Assembly: GCA_949372595.1 (NCBI GenBank)
Contig: CASIAN010000009.1
Coordinates: 90,148-154,147 of the forward strand
Reading direction: 5' to 3'
Length of the DNA stretch: 64,000 nucleotides
Source of the DNA: CPC320 sp002336405
GTDB lineage: Bacteria > Pseudomonadota > Alphaproteobacteria > Rhodobacterales > Rhodobacteraceae
The translations under genes were made by a program, and so were the position numbers. The notes beneath the pieces were generated by a model, which had not been told where the DNA came from, made no database searches, and was given only the letters and a program-made list of their open reading frames with translations. Every line of letters begins with the position of its first letter. The stretch's first letter is position 1. Positions 54,975-63,400 of this stretch are shown here, piece by piece.

Positions 54975-55702
54975 CAGCCCCCCAGATACGCGGTTTGAAC
55001 CGCGTCGTTTTGTCGAATTTCGTCGGGGCTGCCCTCGGCAATGATCTGACCAAAATTCATTACTGTAATGCGATCTGCCAAGGCCATGACCACATTTATA
55101 TTATGCTCTATCAGCAACACTGTGGTGGTTTGGGCCACCTCTTTGATCAGCGTGATGAAATCGTCTACCTCTGCGTCTGACAATCCCTGAGTCGGCTCGT
55201 CTAAAATCAGCAATTGTGGCGATTGACCCAACCCCATTGCAATCTCTAGCAATCGTTGGTGACCATAGGCCATGTCGCCGGCGGTGCGGTGAGAGTGCTC
55301 TTGCAACCCGACGCGCCTGAGGGCGGTTTCGACCTCTTGCGCCAGCGTGTTGATTGCGTTTGACAAGCGCGGCTGCACGGCTAGTGCCACATTCTCATAG
55401 ACGCTCAGTTCTGCGAAAATCGAGGTGATCTGAAAGGTATAGGCCATTCCCTGCTGGATGCGCTTATGGGCTGGCAATTGGGTAACGTCTTTACCTTGAA
55501 ACGTGATCCGGCCGCTGCTGACCGGAATACGCCCGCACAGCATTGAAACAAATGTGGTCTTGCCAGCGCCATTGGGGCCGATTAATGCCCGGATTTCGCC
55601 TTTGGGCAGATCGAAATCTACATCTTGCACCGCAATCAATCCGCCAAAATGACGGCTGACAGACTTTGTGGATAGCAGACTTACGGTAACCATTTGAGCC
55701 AT
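54974..55702 (-). CDS. livG: Branched-chain amino acid ABC transporter ATPase, LivG type
   Basis: The 242-residue ATPase has Walker A GPNGAGKTTFVSMLCG, a FQITSIFAELSVYENVALA segment, signature AYGHQRLLEIAMGL (in place of LSGGQ, as in LivG), and Walker B LLILDEPTQGLSDAEV. It begins inside the end of livM: its start at 55702 overlaps the livM stop at 55681, and an alternative ATG at 55693 is possible. It pairs with LivF as the second ATPase. Confidence 0.9.
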   Translation of the reverse strand: MAQMVTVSLLSTKSVSRHFGGLIAVQDVDFDLPKGEIRALIGPNGAGKTTFVSMLCGRIPVSSGRITFQGKDVTQLPAHKRIQQGMAYTFQITSIFAELSVYENVALAVQPRLSNAINTLAQEVETALRRVGLQEHSHRTAGDMAYGHQRLLEIAMGLGQSPQLLILDEPTQGLSDAEVDDFITLIKEVAQTTTVLLIEHNINVVMALADRITVMNFGQIIAEGSPDEIRQNDAVQTAYLGG

Positions 55703-56616
55703 TTCTCCCGGATAAGCCCCATAATGCCCCGCCGCGCATAAATTGTCAGCAGGATCAAAACCACACCTGCCACCAGCATATGCGCGTCGGTAAGGGCGCT
55801 GGACAGGTCGCGCAGGTAAAACATAAATAACGTGCCGACAAACGGGCCAATAACCGTGCCGGGCCCACCCAGTAGAACATACAGCAGGGGTAAAATAGAA
55901 AAAGGCACCTCGGCAAAACTGGCCCCAACAGTCCCAAATAACAACCCATAAGCAGCGCCCGCTGCGCCCGCCATCGTGCCTGACATCACCACCGCCCCCA
56001 GCTTATGCGCCCAGATATCATACCCTAGCATTTTGGCGCGCTCTTCATTTTCGCGAATGGCGATCAATACACGGCCGGTGGGTGCACGGACCAGCTTCAA
56101 CACCGCCAACAGGCAGATTGAAAACAAAATCAAGGCGGCAAAATAGCGATTGCCGGAATCGGATAGGTCAATGCCTGCAATCTGGCGCGCGGCCTGCGGG
56201 ATCACAAAGCCTTCGTCTCCGCGGGTGATCGGGTTGAAATACAGGATTGTCAGGAAAATTGCCTGACTGAACATCAAGGTGACAATCATAAAAGCCACCC
56301 CGATTGTCCTGAGCGCTAAAAGACCGATCAGCAAGGAAAATATGACCGACACACTAAGGCCTATTAAAAAGGCGGGGCCCGCCGAAATCTCATACAAGCG
56401 CATCGACAAGCCCATGCCATACATGCCGGCACAAAAGAACATTGCGTGCCCTAAAGACAGCAACCCTGTGTAGCCAAACATCACGTTATAAGCCATCGCA
56501 TAGACCGCAAGCACCATCACCCGCGCCAGATTGCCGTGATGGTAATCCGGCAAAATAAAGTGCAGGGCAAACAGCAGGGCGATAAGCGCCAGATGCAGCG
56601 ACATTTCCCGGCTCAC
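55681..56616 (-). CDS. livM: Branched-chain amino acid ABC transporter permease, LivM type
   Basis: A 311-residue inner-membrane permease with about eight to nine segments. The family motif with GHAMFFCAGMYGMG, the LMTV-type loop and the cytoplasmic contact RAPTGRVLIAIRENEERAKMLGYDIWAHKLGAVVMSG are present. The GTG start at 56616 overlaps the livH stop as GTGA, so translation is coupled. The end overlaps the livG start. Confidence 0.9.
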   Translation of the reverse strand: MSREMSLHLALIALLFALHFILPDYHHGNLARVMVLAVYAMAYNVMFGYTGLLSLGHAMFFCAGMYGMGLSMRLYEISAGPAFLIGLSVSVIFSLLIGLLALRTIGVAFMIVTLMFSQAIFLTILYFNPITRGDEGFVIPQAARQIAGIDLSDSGNRYFAALILFSICLLAVLKLVRAPTGRVLIAIRENEERAKMLGYDIWAHKLGAVVMSGTMAGAAGAAYGLLFGTVGASFAEVPFSILPLLYVLLGGPGTVIGPFVGTLFMFYLRDLSSALTDAHMLVAGVVLILLTIYARRGIMGLIREKWLKWLP

Positions 56617-57539
56617 GCGACTTTTGTCCCGAACAGACCGGCTGGGCGGTAGACCAGCACAAAAGCCACCAGCAGTGTCGCCAGAATTTTGGCCAAAGTC
56701 GGGGTGAAAAACACTGAGATCACACCGTTGCTCATGCCAATTAAAATTGCGGCAACTACCGTGCCCCGCAGCGAACCCAGGCCGCCAATAATCACCACGA
56801 TAAACGACAGTAATAGCGGATCGCTGCCCATTAGGTAATGCGCCTGTTGAATTGGCACAACCAACACTGCCCCAAGCGCCGCAATTGCTGCCCCCAGCCC
56901 AAAGACAAACGCATAGACCCGCTCTACGGGGATGCCAAAGGCCTGAGCCGTTTCACGGTCCAGTTGGGTTGCGCGCAAGATCAGTCCCAGTTTGCTGCGG
57001 GCCATCAAAACCCAGATACCCAGACCGGCGACGCAAGCGGCGGCAATCACAAACAACTTGTAAGATGTGGTCGACAGGCCCCAAGGGAAATAAAATTCAA
57101 GTCCAGTGTCAGTGAATTCAAACCATGGAATGGCGAGGCGCTGATTGAACGGTGGGGCGACCGGATGGGCGTCGGGCCCATAGGTCATTAAAGTCACCTG
57201 TTGCAGAACATACAAAATGCCGATTGTGGCAACGATGGTGCGCTCGGGGTCATAATCAAGCCGCCGCAAAATCATCCGATCACAGACCACAGCCAGCACC
57301 GCAACCAGCAATGGTGCGATGATCAGCGCCACAAGAAAGCCAACAGCGGCACTGCCAGCCAACCAGTCGGTGATTGCATAGGCAGACACCGCCCCGAGCA
57401 TAAAAAACTCGCCATGCGCCACATTCACCACCCGCATCACACCAAAGACCAAAGACAGCCCAAGCGCCGTCAAGGTCAGTACAGAGGCCTGTACCAGCCC
57501 TTCCAGCATTGCAAGGATAAGGTGGGGTCCAAATTCCAT
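56613..57539 (-). CDS. livH: Branched-chain amino acid ABC transporter permease, LivH type
   Basis: A 308-residue permease with about eight membrane segments. The N-terminal GLSLVFGVMRVVNVAHGEFFMLGA motif and the loop LILRATQLDRETAQAFGIPVERVYAFVFGLGAA are typical of LivH. It follows the binding-protein gene by 84 bases that contain a hairpin and overlaps livM. The high conservation of this four-part membrane set supports a complete importer; the substrate is unknown (amino acid, amide or other). Confidence 0.9.
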   Translation of the reverse strand: MEFGPHLILAMLEGLVQASVLTLTALGLSLVFGVMRVVNVAHGEFFMLGAVSAYAITDWLAGSAAVGFLVALIIAPLLVAVLAVVCDRMILRRLDYDPERTIVATIGILYVLQQVTLMTYGPDAHPVAPPFNQRLAIPWFEFTDTGLEFYFPWGLSTTSYKLFVIAAACVAGLGIWVLMARSKLGLILRATQLDRETAQAFGIPVERVYAFVFGLGAAIAALGAVLVVPIQQAHYLMGSDPLLLSFIVVIIGGLGSLRGTVVAAILIGMSNGVISVFFTPTLAKILATLLVAFVLVYRPAGLFGTKVA

Positions 57540-57571
57540 AAGATGTCTTGGCCTGTACTCAATGGATCAGA

Positions 57572-57595
57572 TGGCCCGGCGCGCAAGCTGGGCCA
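57572..57595 (-). promoter_or_regulatory. Hairpin between binding-protein and permease genes
   Basis: TGGCCC (57572-57577) pairs with GGGCCA (57590-57595) around a twelve-base loop in the gap between the binding-protein gene and livH. It could give unequal expression of the two genes, as in the frc operon. Role inferred. Confidence 0.45.
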
Positions 57596-57623
57596 CCGTC
57601 ACATATCTCTAGGGATCGTTGGG

Positions 57624-58916
57624 TTAAAACGACTGGCTGGTATAGTCGACCTCATCGGGATACATCGTATCTTCGATCGATGTGGTATGCGCCAGTTCCA
57701 GACGCCCCCCCTTTACTTGTGTGATATACTGATGTCCAAACACCTGATGGGTTTTGCCATTGAACATTTTGGCCCCCTGAGGATGTGCTTGGCTGAGCGG
57801 CATATTGGTCATCGCCTCAACGGCTTCGATCAGCTTGGCACGATCTGAGGGACCTTGATAGCCAGAGGCCTCCATCCCAGCCTTTATGACATGCAGGGTT
57901 TCCCAACAGCCGAACATATGCGCATAAGTTGACACATCTTTGCCATCACTGATCGATGCCCCGTTCTGGTCAACACCGACTGCTGCGCGATAAAATTTGT
58001 CATGCTCAGACTGGTTTGCCTGTGCATAGCGCGGATTGCCTTCCCAGAAATAGGTGCCTTCAAGAAACTCGAGTCCCTGGGTTTTGAGGTCGACGGCTTC
58101 CAAAGAATCAATAAATCCAAATATCTCGGGCCGGGATGAGCCAAAGAATTCGCCCATTTCCTTCACAAAAGTCAGCACGGCTGGACCAACCATCACATGG
58201 TAAATCACATCGGTGTTGCGGGGAATTTTGGGGAAATATTTGGTAAAGGAGGTTTCAGTTGGCGGAATGGCGATTTTGGCGACAACCTCTCCACCCTGTG
58301 CCTCAACGGCGGCGGAAAAATAATCTCTGTGGTCGTGTCCAAACGCAAAGTCGGGGAAAATCATTGTTACCTTTTTGCCAAGATTATTCGCGACAAACGG
58401 CGCCATCGCCTGAACCTGACTTTTCACATCGGTAATGCCGGGCTGTAGCGTATAGCGGTTGAGCATGCCACTGGCCACATGGTGACCCTCGGACACAACA
58501 AAATATGGCATTTTAAGTTCGCCCGCCCGTGGGGCAGAGCCGATCACGACATGGCTAAACAACGTTCCAAAAGCGATATCTGCCTTGTGATAGGTGGCAA
58601 ATTTTTCGATCACCTCGGCACCGCGCTTCGGATCCGTACCGTCATCTTCGGCGATGATCTCAACCGGGCGTCCGTTTATGCCCCCAGCATCATTGATGAC
58701 TTTGGCGGCTGCCGTGGTGGTGCGATCATACCAGCGCCCATAAGCAGCGCCTATGCCGGTTCTATGGACCTGAAATCCAATTCGGATCGGGGCCGAGCTC
58801 TGGGCTTGAACGTATGGTGCAAAACCCGGAAGCGTAGTGGCAGCGCCAGCAGCGGCGAGGCCTGTCAGAACATTCCGGCGAGTGGGCTGTACATCGAGGT
58901 GTTTCTTAATGGCCAT
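57624..58916 (-). CDS. Tat-exported branched-chain-type substrate-binding protein
   Basis: A 430-residue periplasmic binding protein. The N-terminus has a twin-arginine motif (TRRNVLTGL, Arg13-Arg14) and a Tat-type signal ending VQA near residue 38, so export is probably by Tat in a folded state. The fold is type 1 (IRIGFQVHRTGIGAAYG, then GGINGRPVEIIAEDDGTDPKRGAEVIEKF), as in LivJ-type and related binders such as those for amides and aromatic acids. It is the first gene of the operon; the ligand cannot be read from sequence. Confidence 0.88.
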   Translation of the reverse strand: MAIKKHLDVQPTRRNVLTGLAAAGAATTLPGFAPYVQAQSSAPIRIGFQVHRTGIGAAYGRWYDRTTTAAAKVINDAGGINGRPVEIIAEDDGTDPKRGAEVIEKFATYHKADIAFGTLFSHVVIGSAPRAGELKMPYFVVSEGHHVASGMLNRYTLQPGITDVKSQVQAMAPFVANNLGKKVTMIFPDFAFGHDHRDYFSAAVEAQGGEVVAKIAIPPTETSFTKYFPKIPRNTDVIYHVMVGPAVLTFVKEMGEFFGSSRPEIFGFIDSLEAVDLKTQGLEFLEGTYFWEGNPRYAQANQSEHDKFYRAAVGVDQNGASISDGKDVSTYAHMFGCWETLHVIKAGMEASGYQGPSDRAKLIEAVEAMTNMPLSQAHPQGAKMFNGKTHQVFGHQYITQVKGGRLELAHTTSIEDTMYPDEVDYTSQSF

Positions 58917-59022
58917 TATAATTCTCCAAGTTGACGAAGTTTAAGTCCTTTGTTTAGATCTTACTGTCTAGAAAGTTTGTGTGTGTACACATTAAAAGTC
59001 CAGCTCTTTATTCGATTTTTTA

Positions 59023-60405
59023 TCAAAGTGCGACCGGTGATGCCAAGAGCCATAAACCAAATACAGTATAAACCAGCATAAAAGCAGCTACCGGTAATTG
59101 TGACAGAACTGCCATACGGTGGTCCCCAAACGTATTTAAAGCAATCATATGTGATAAAATAACTGCGATAATATGTGCCAGCACTATTGCGCCGGCTTGG
59201 GTCAGCCAAATGGCCTCAACTGTGTGATGTTGATTGAAAAAACTGGTTGTCACATAAAAGCTATCCCAGCCAAGAAGCGCAGCGCCGGTCTCAAAGGGAT
59301 CATTGAATGCGGCAAGAAAATACTGCAGATTGACCATCGCTGTGGTTAAAAAATGGGCAAAATGATAGCCTAAAGCAATTGGTAAAAGGCTCAACGCCAA
59401 GCGGCAAAACAAGACTGGAAAACACGACGTCTGATTAATTATGGCCAGCCCAAGCCAAACACAAGCGGCAAACCCTGTCGTCAAAAGCGTGATTGCGCCA
59501 CCCATTCCGAAGCGATTTTGCCATGCAATCGCTGAGCGCCCCGGGAATTCCAGTGGGTTAATACCCAGTTGGCTCATCCACCAGAAGGTTTCGTTAAGCC
59601 CGTCAAAAGAGCCAAGTGCCAGCATGACCACGGCAAAAAGCGCCACTGACAGCCCACGAGGGGCCTGCGCAATTATGGCCTGCCCTGGCAATCGCATACC
59701 AAACGGGGATGTGCGAAGCGGGGACAGTTGTGCGAGCAGATCGAAAAACACCGTAAATCCTTCGCCTTTGTGCAGCCAGTCTTTGCCAAAAACACCGCAC
59801 ATTGCGAAGGTAAAAAGCCAGTAACCGCTTGCCACCCACGCCAGCCGGTCAGGATCATCGGGTGCCAGATCGGTCAGCGTGTAAACGGCGGCGAGAGAAA
59901 AGCTTATAATTGCCGGCCAGACGCCGACCTGATGCGGCAATTTTTTATAAGACCTGCCTTTGAACACGATTTGTACCGGACCGTCCCACGGGTTGATCCA
60001 GCACCACAGATCGCCCAAAAGAGCTTGGAGCACCGGAAAACAAATCCACCAAACGGTAAACAGGGTCAGTGGAAGAAGATTTTGCAAAGGATCGCGCGGG
60101 CCGGACACGCCTATGTAGATCAGGTAAAAAAAGACTAAGAAGGATATCAGGCTGGGTATGGTGTGTGGTTTTGCACCCGGTGGGGCCAGAGAGGGCCAAG
60201 GTCTATCATCGCTTAATCGTTTGAATACCCATGGGGGCATTAAAACCGTCAAAAACACCGTCACTGCAACCGCCGCGACGCCAAAAGCAATATAAATATT
60301 CGTCGGTAAAATTAACACCAACGCACGCTCTGAGACATGTGCTACAGCGTCGTTTGCAAGCATGACCGTGGCAAAGCAAAGGAATAATGACACGCCAAAT
60401 TTCAT
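59023..60405 (-). CDS. Polytopic membrane protein with signal peptide, unassigned
   Basis: Not recognised with certainty. The 460-residue protein begins with a signal peptide (about 1-22, ending AVA). It has about ten membrane segments and an acidic-neutral loop set, for example SGPRDPLQNLLPLTLFTVWWICFPVLQAL and FWWMSQLGINPLEFPGRS. Histidines are clustered in the last third (YHFAHFL, NQHHTVEAIW, LAHIIAVILSHM). I have a weak, unchecked memory of similar proteins called fenitrothion hydrolase. It follows the Liv-type binding-protein gene's promoter region and faces the same way, with 106 bases between them. Confidence 0.6.
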   Translation of the reverse strand: MKFGVSLFLCFATVMLANDAVAHVSERALVLILPTNIYIAFGVAAVAVTVFLTVLMPPWVFKRLSDDRPWPSLAPPGAKPHTIPSLISFLVFFYLIYIGVSGPRDPLQNLLPLTLFTVWWICFPVLQALLGDLWCWINPWDGPVQIVFKGRSYKKLPHQVGVWPAIISFSLAAVYTLTDLAPDDPDRLAWVASGYWLFTFAMCGVFGKDWLHKGEGFTVFFDLLAQLSPLRTSPFGMRLPGQAIIAQAPRGLSVALFAVVMLALGSFDGLNETFWWMSQLGINPLEFPGRSAIAWQNRFGMGGAITLLTTGFAACVWLGLAIINQTSCFPVLFCRLALSLLPIALGYHFAHFLTTAMVNLQYFLAAFNDPFETGAALLGWDSFYVTTSFFNQHHTVEAIWLTQAGAIVLAHIIAVILSHMIALNTFGDHRMAVLSQLPVAAFMLVYTVFGLWLLASPVAL

Positions 60406-61041
60406 TTTAAGTCTCTGTCTGGATACGGAATAGTCTGTTACGTTATCGACCGATCACGCTTGCGTCTATGACTTTCAGCATTGGGTGGAAGAGCTTTTTA
60501 AAAGGATCTTTTAACGGCTCAAGCTTATTGTCTCACGACACGACGATAAAATATAATGGTCGATTGCTGTGGTGATGCCCGGACAGCAGGTGGCACTATT
60601 GGTCCATTTTACCAACCAGGGTTTGGGGGAATTTCTAATTCAGGTGCCACAGACAGCACCAGGGGGGTGTCGCGATGCGCGGACTGAGGTCTTCGACCAG
60701 GCCATTCAATTTGAGAACAACAATCGATCTTTTGGTGATTGCAGGGGGTGCTGCGGGGCGCGCGGCATAAACGCAGCCGGTATTGCTGTGCCCCTGTGCA
60801 CGCGCCGTACAATACACAATAATACGAGAAGGTGACTATGCTTTGAAAGTTGTGCGGTCCGCAGAGGGCTATGCGTATCGCGCATAAACACACGTGGTTA
60901 AACGAAAAGCCTGAGTGAATTTCAGCTGTAAGCACGGGTGGGATTATGGCTTGTTGAACCGTGTGCCCAAACCGCGATGTCACAGGGAAATACTGGGCCG
61001 CGCCGCTCAGCTCTCTCTGAGGTTAAAACTTGCACCATGTC
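60406..61041. other. Long intergenic region
   Basis: No coding sequence is supported; the open frames on both strands lack ribosome-binding sites and motifs. It contains the promoter of the membrane-protein gene (right of 60406) and the end of the IalB-like gene's transcript. Confidence 0.5.
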
Positions 61042-61578
61042 TCAGCTGTCAAGTTCGGCCATGGCGCTGGTAAAGCCAAGCAGTGACACCTCTATCACCA
61101 CTGCTTGCTCTTGGCCAAACGGGCGGAAGGCCACTTTCATCACCCGACCGCGGCGCAATTGGGTTAGCAGTGCGGTATCGATATCTGCCAAAGCCGCGCA
61201 GCCTCGATCGATGCAAGTGGCGAAGGGAAGCTTGATGTCTTTGCCGTCATCAAGCTGCACGACCACACCGCTAACAAGGTCCAACCCCAGCGGCAGCGCC
61301 AGCTCCATGATCAGAGCCCCGTCGCGCTTTGTAACTGTGGCGCGCAGGGCCGTGACCGTCTGGCCATCATCGCCTTCGACCTGCAGGGTCTGGCTGATAT
61401 CACAAAGTGGTTCCGCGTTCTGCTGCACGCACAGGCTCTGCCAGTCCTGATAGGTGCTGCGCGTCATCGAAGGCGCAGTGATCGTGGCACCGGATGGGTC
61501 GTTGCCAGTTTCCGCGACCGCCGGATGGCCCAGAAACAGCAACAGGGTCATTAGAGCATTTGTTACAATTTTACGCAT
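61042..61578 (-). CDS. Invasion-associated locus B (IalB)-like periplasmic protein
   Basis: The 178-residue protein has a Sec signal peptide (about 1-22, ending AVA) and the IalB-type beta domain: DWQSLCVQQNAEPLCDISQTL with a Cys pair, VTALRATVTKRDG, LDLVSGVVVQLDDGKDIKLPFATCIDRGCAALADI with a second pair. Four cysteines suggest two disulfides. Related proteins were first described as virulence factors in Bartonella but are widespread in free-living alphaproteobacteria. An AAGGA site precedes the ATG. It lies 55 bases after the TpsB gene, at the end of the same operon. Confidence 0.82.
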   Translation of the reverse strand: MRKIVTNALMTLLLFLGHPAVAETGNDPSGATITAPSMTRSTYQDWQSLCVQQNAEPLCDISQTLQVEGDDGQTVTALRATVTKRDGALIMELALPLGLDLVSGVVVQLDDGKDIKLPFATCIDRGCAALADIDTALLTQLRRGRVMKVAFRPFGQEQAVVIEVSLLGFTSAMAELDS

Positions 61579-61633
61579 GGTGGTCCTTTCAAGACTGCTC
61601 AAGACGGCGTCCCTAGAGGGGGAATAATACGGG

Positions 61634-63323
61634 TTAAAACGCATAGCTAATATTGGCCCAGATCGTTGGGTCGCTTTGACGCGTATCAGACTGCGCCGCC
61701 CCACCAGCGCCCTTCCACGCAATCGATATGGCGCCTTTAAAAGGGCCTTGCGTGATCCGCAGACCGACGCCATAACCCGACAGGCTGCGCGCTGGTTCCT
61801 GTCCGTCGGCTTTGATCTTGCCAGCATCATAGAACACAAACGGGTCATACGGGCCGCGGGTATAGCGCAGTTCACCCTGCAGTATAGCGCCAGAGGTGGC
61901 GCTGGCCTCGCCTGCAGGATAGGCCCGCACTTTGGTTACCCCGCCCAAAGATATTTGCTGAGCGCTGTTCAAAGGGTCGGGGCTGTGTTGCAAATTTGCG
62001 CTCGCCAAGGCCTCGAAGCCGCTTGGCAAAGCTTGTAGGCGCGCCACGCTTACGTCAAGCTTGCGGAAAGACCCTTGCACTGTACTGGCGGCGGTTGAGC
62101 TTATATCCCCCAAATGCAACCCGATAGAGCCAAAGGTCTGTCCTGCGCCAAGCCAGGCGTCACGGTGGTCAAACTGCAAACGCGCCGTGCCCGCCTTTGA
62201 GGTTTTGTTGTCAACGCTGGCCCCGTTTAAAGTGTCGGTCAACCGATCGTGTTTACCCTCGATCGATACGGTCAGGTTGGTTTGCACTGACCGTTTGAGC
62301 GGATAGTGCAGCGCCACAGACGCCGTCTCAGCAGTGCCTTCAAAGCCCTCAAAGCTGCTCTCAAGCGCATAGAAATTGTGCGATAACTTGGTCTCGGCGC
62401 GCAGGCCGCTGCTGGTCACAGCAAACCCATAGCCGATCTCGCCCAGCGTCATCCCCTTGTCCGAGCGCAGCAATGCCATCGACAGCCGGTCGCCAAATGC
62501 GACAAAGCCGTTCAATGCCAGATTGATCCGTCCGCGGTTGCTGCCAGCATAGCGATTGCCGTGATTGTCCAACGAAAATGCGCCGTCCCAGCGTTTGCTG
62601 CGGGACACCGCAACATCAAGATCGCCTGTCCCACGCGCCGATCCCGGCCGGAGCACCGGGAAGGCCGTGATGCCGGGCAGATCACCCAACAAAAGTGTTG
62701 CGCGCTCTAAAGGGCTTTGCGCAATCACGTCGTATGACTTGAGCGTTTTGAGAAATGCGGCTGCAGGTCTGGCCAGAGTTTCCTCGCCAGAGGTTCTGAC
62801 TGTTCCGTAACGTCCTTCCAACACGGTGATTGTCAGCCGGCCACCGGTCACCTCCTGCCTGAGGCAGATAGGCCCGCGCAAAGCTATAGCCCGCCTGACG
62901 GTAATGCGCGGTGATCCGGTCGGCGAGGGCCAAGAGCCCCGCCATGTCATAGCGCGCGCCGGGCTTATGGCCCAGAACCGTCAGCAGGGCAGCTTCGGAG
63001 AACACGCTGGTACCCTGAATGCGCAGCGTCTTGATCGCAACCGTTGCACCGCCCGGGCTAACGCGGCGCCCTGCGCTCGGGTCATCGGTACGTCCTGATA
63101 ATGCCATTTGATTGGCTTTTTGCGGGTGCGACGCGGCCGTTTGCGCGGTCTCGCGGATCAGGCTGCCGGCTGAAGGCCGTGTTTGCGCCTGCGCGCTCTG
63201 GACGCTCAAGCCCAGTATTACGGCTGGTACCACTCCAAGCGCGGTGGCACAGAGCACCGCGCTGACGGCCAGCTTCTTGAACCTTGACGCAATCGGCCGG
63301 ATTGATGTTGATTGCTGGGTCAT
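61634..63323 (-). pseudogene. Two-partner secretion transporter TpsB (ShlB/FhaC family), frameshifted
   Basis: An Omp85-related outer-membrane pore exporting a TpsA exoprotein. From ATG 63323 the frame gives a signal peptide (about 20-48), a Pro/Arg-rich linker and a first POTRA part ending HYRQAGYSFARAYLPQ, then becomes nonsense. The next frame, from about 62850, continues with EVTGGRLTITVLEGRYGTV, the second POTRA and a complete 16-strand-type barrel ending in a C-terminal NISYAF. One extra G in a CAGGCAGGAGG stretch explains the shift. The intact barrel argues for an assembly error or recent loss. Confidence 0.75.
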
Positions 63324-63400
63324 TGATCTGGGGTCCTGTGTTAAATCAAGCGCTGCTGGGTGAGGAAGGAACTGGATGTGGGTTGCTGTGATATCCGGGC

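Noticed and set aside
57201..57848. 215-codon open frame on the plus strand
   Set aside because: It is antisense to livH and the binding-protein end; it is rich in His, Gln and Arg as expected of a shadow.
60569..60983. Overlapping open frames on both strands in the long intergenic region
   Set aside because: No start signals and no recognisable protein features on either strand.
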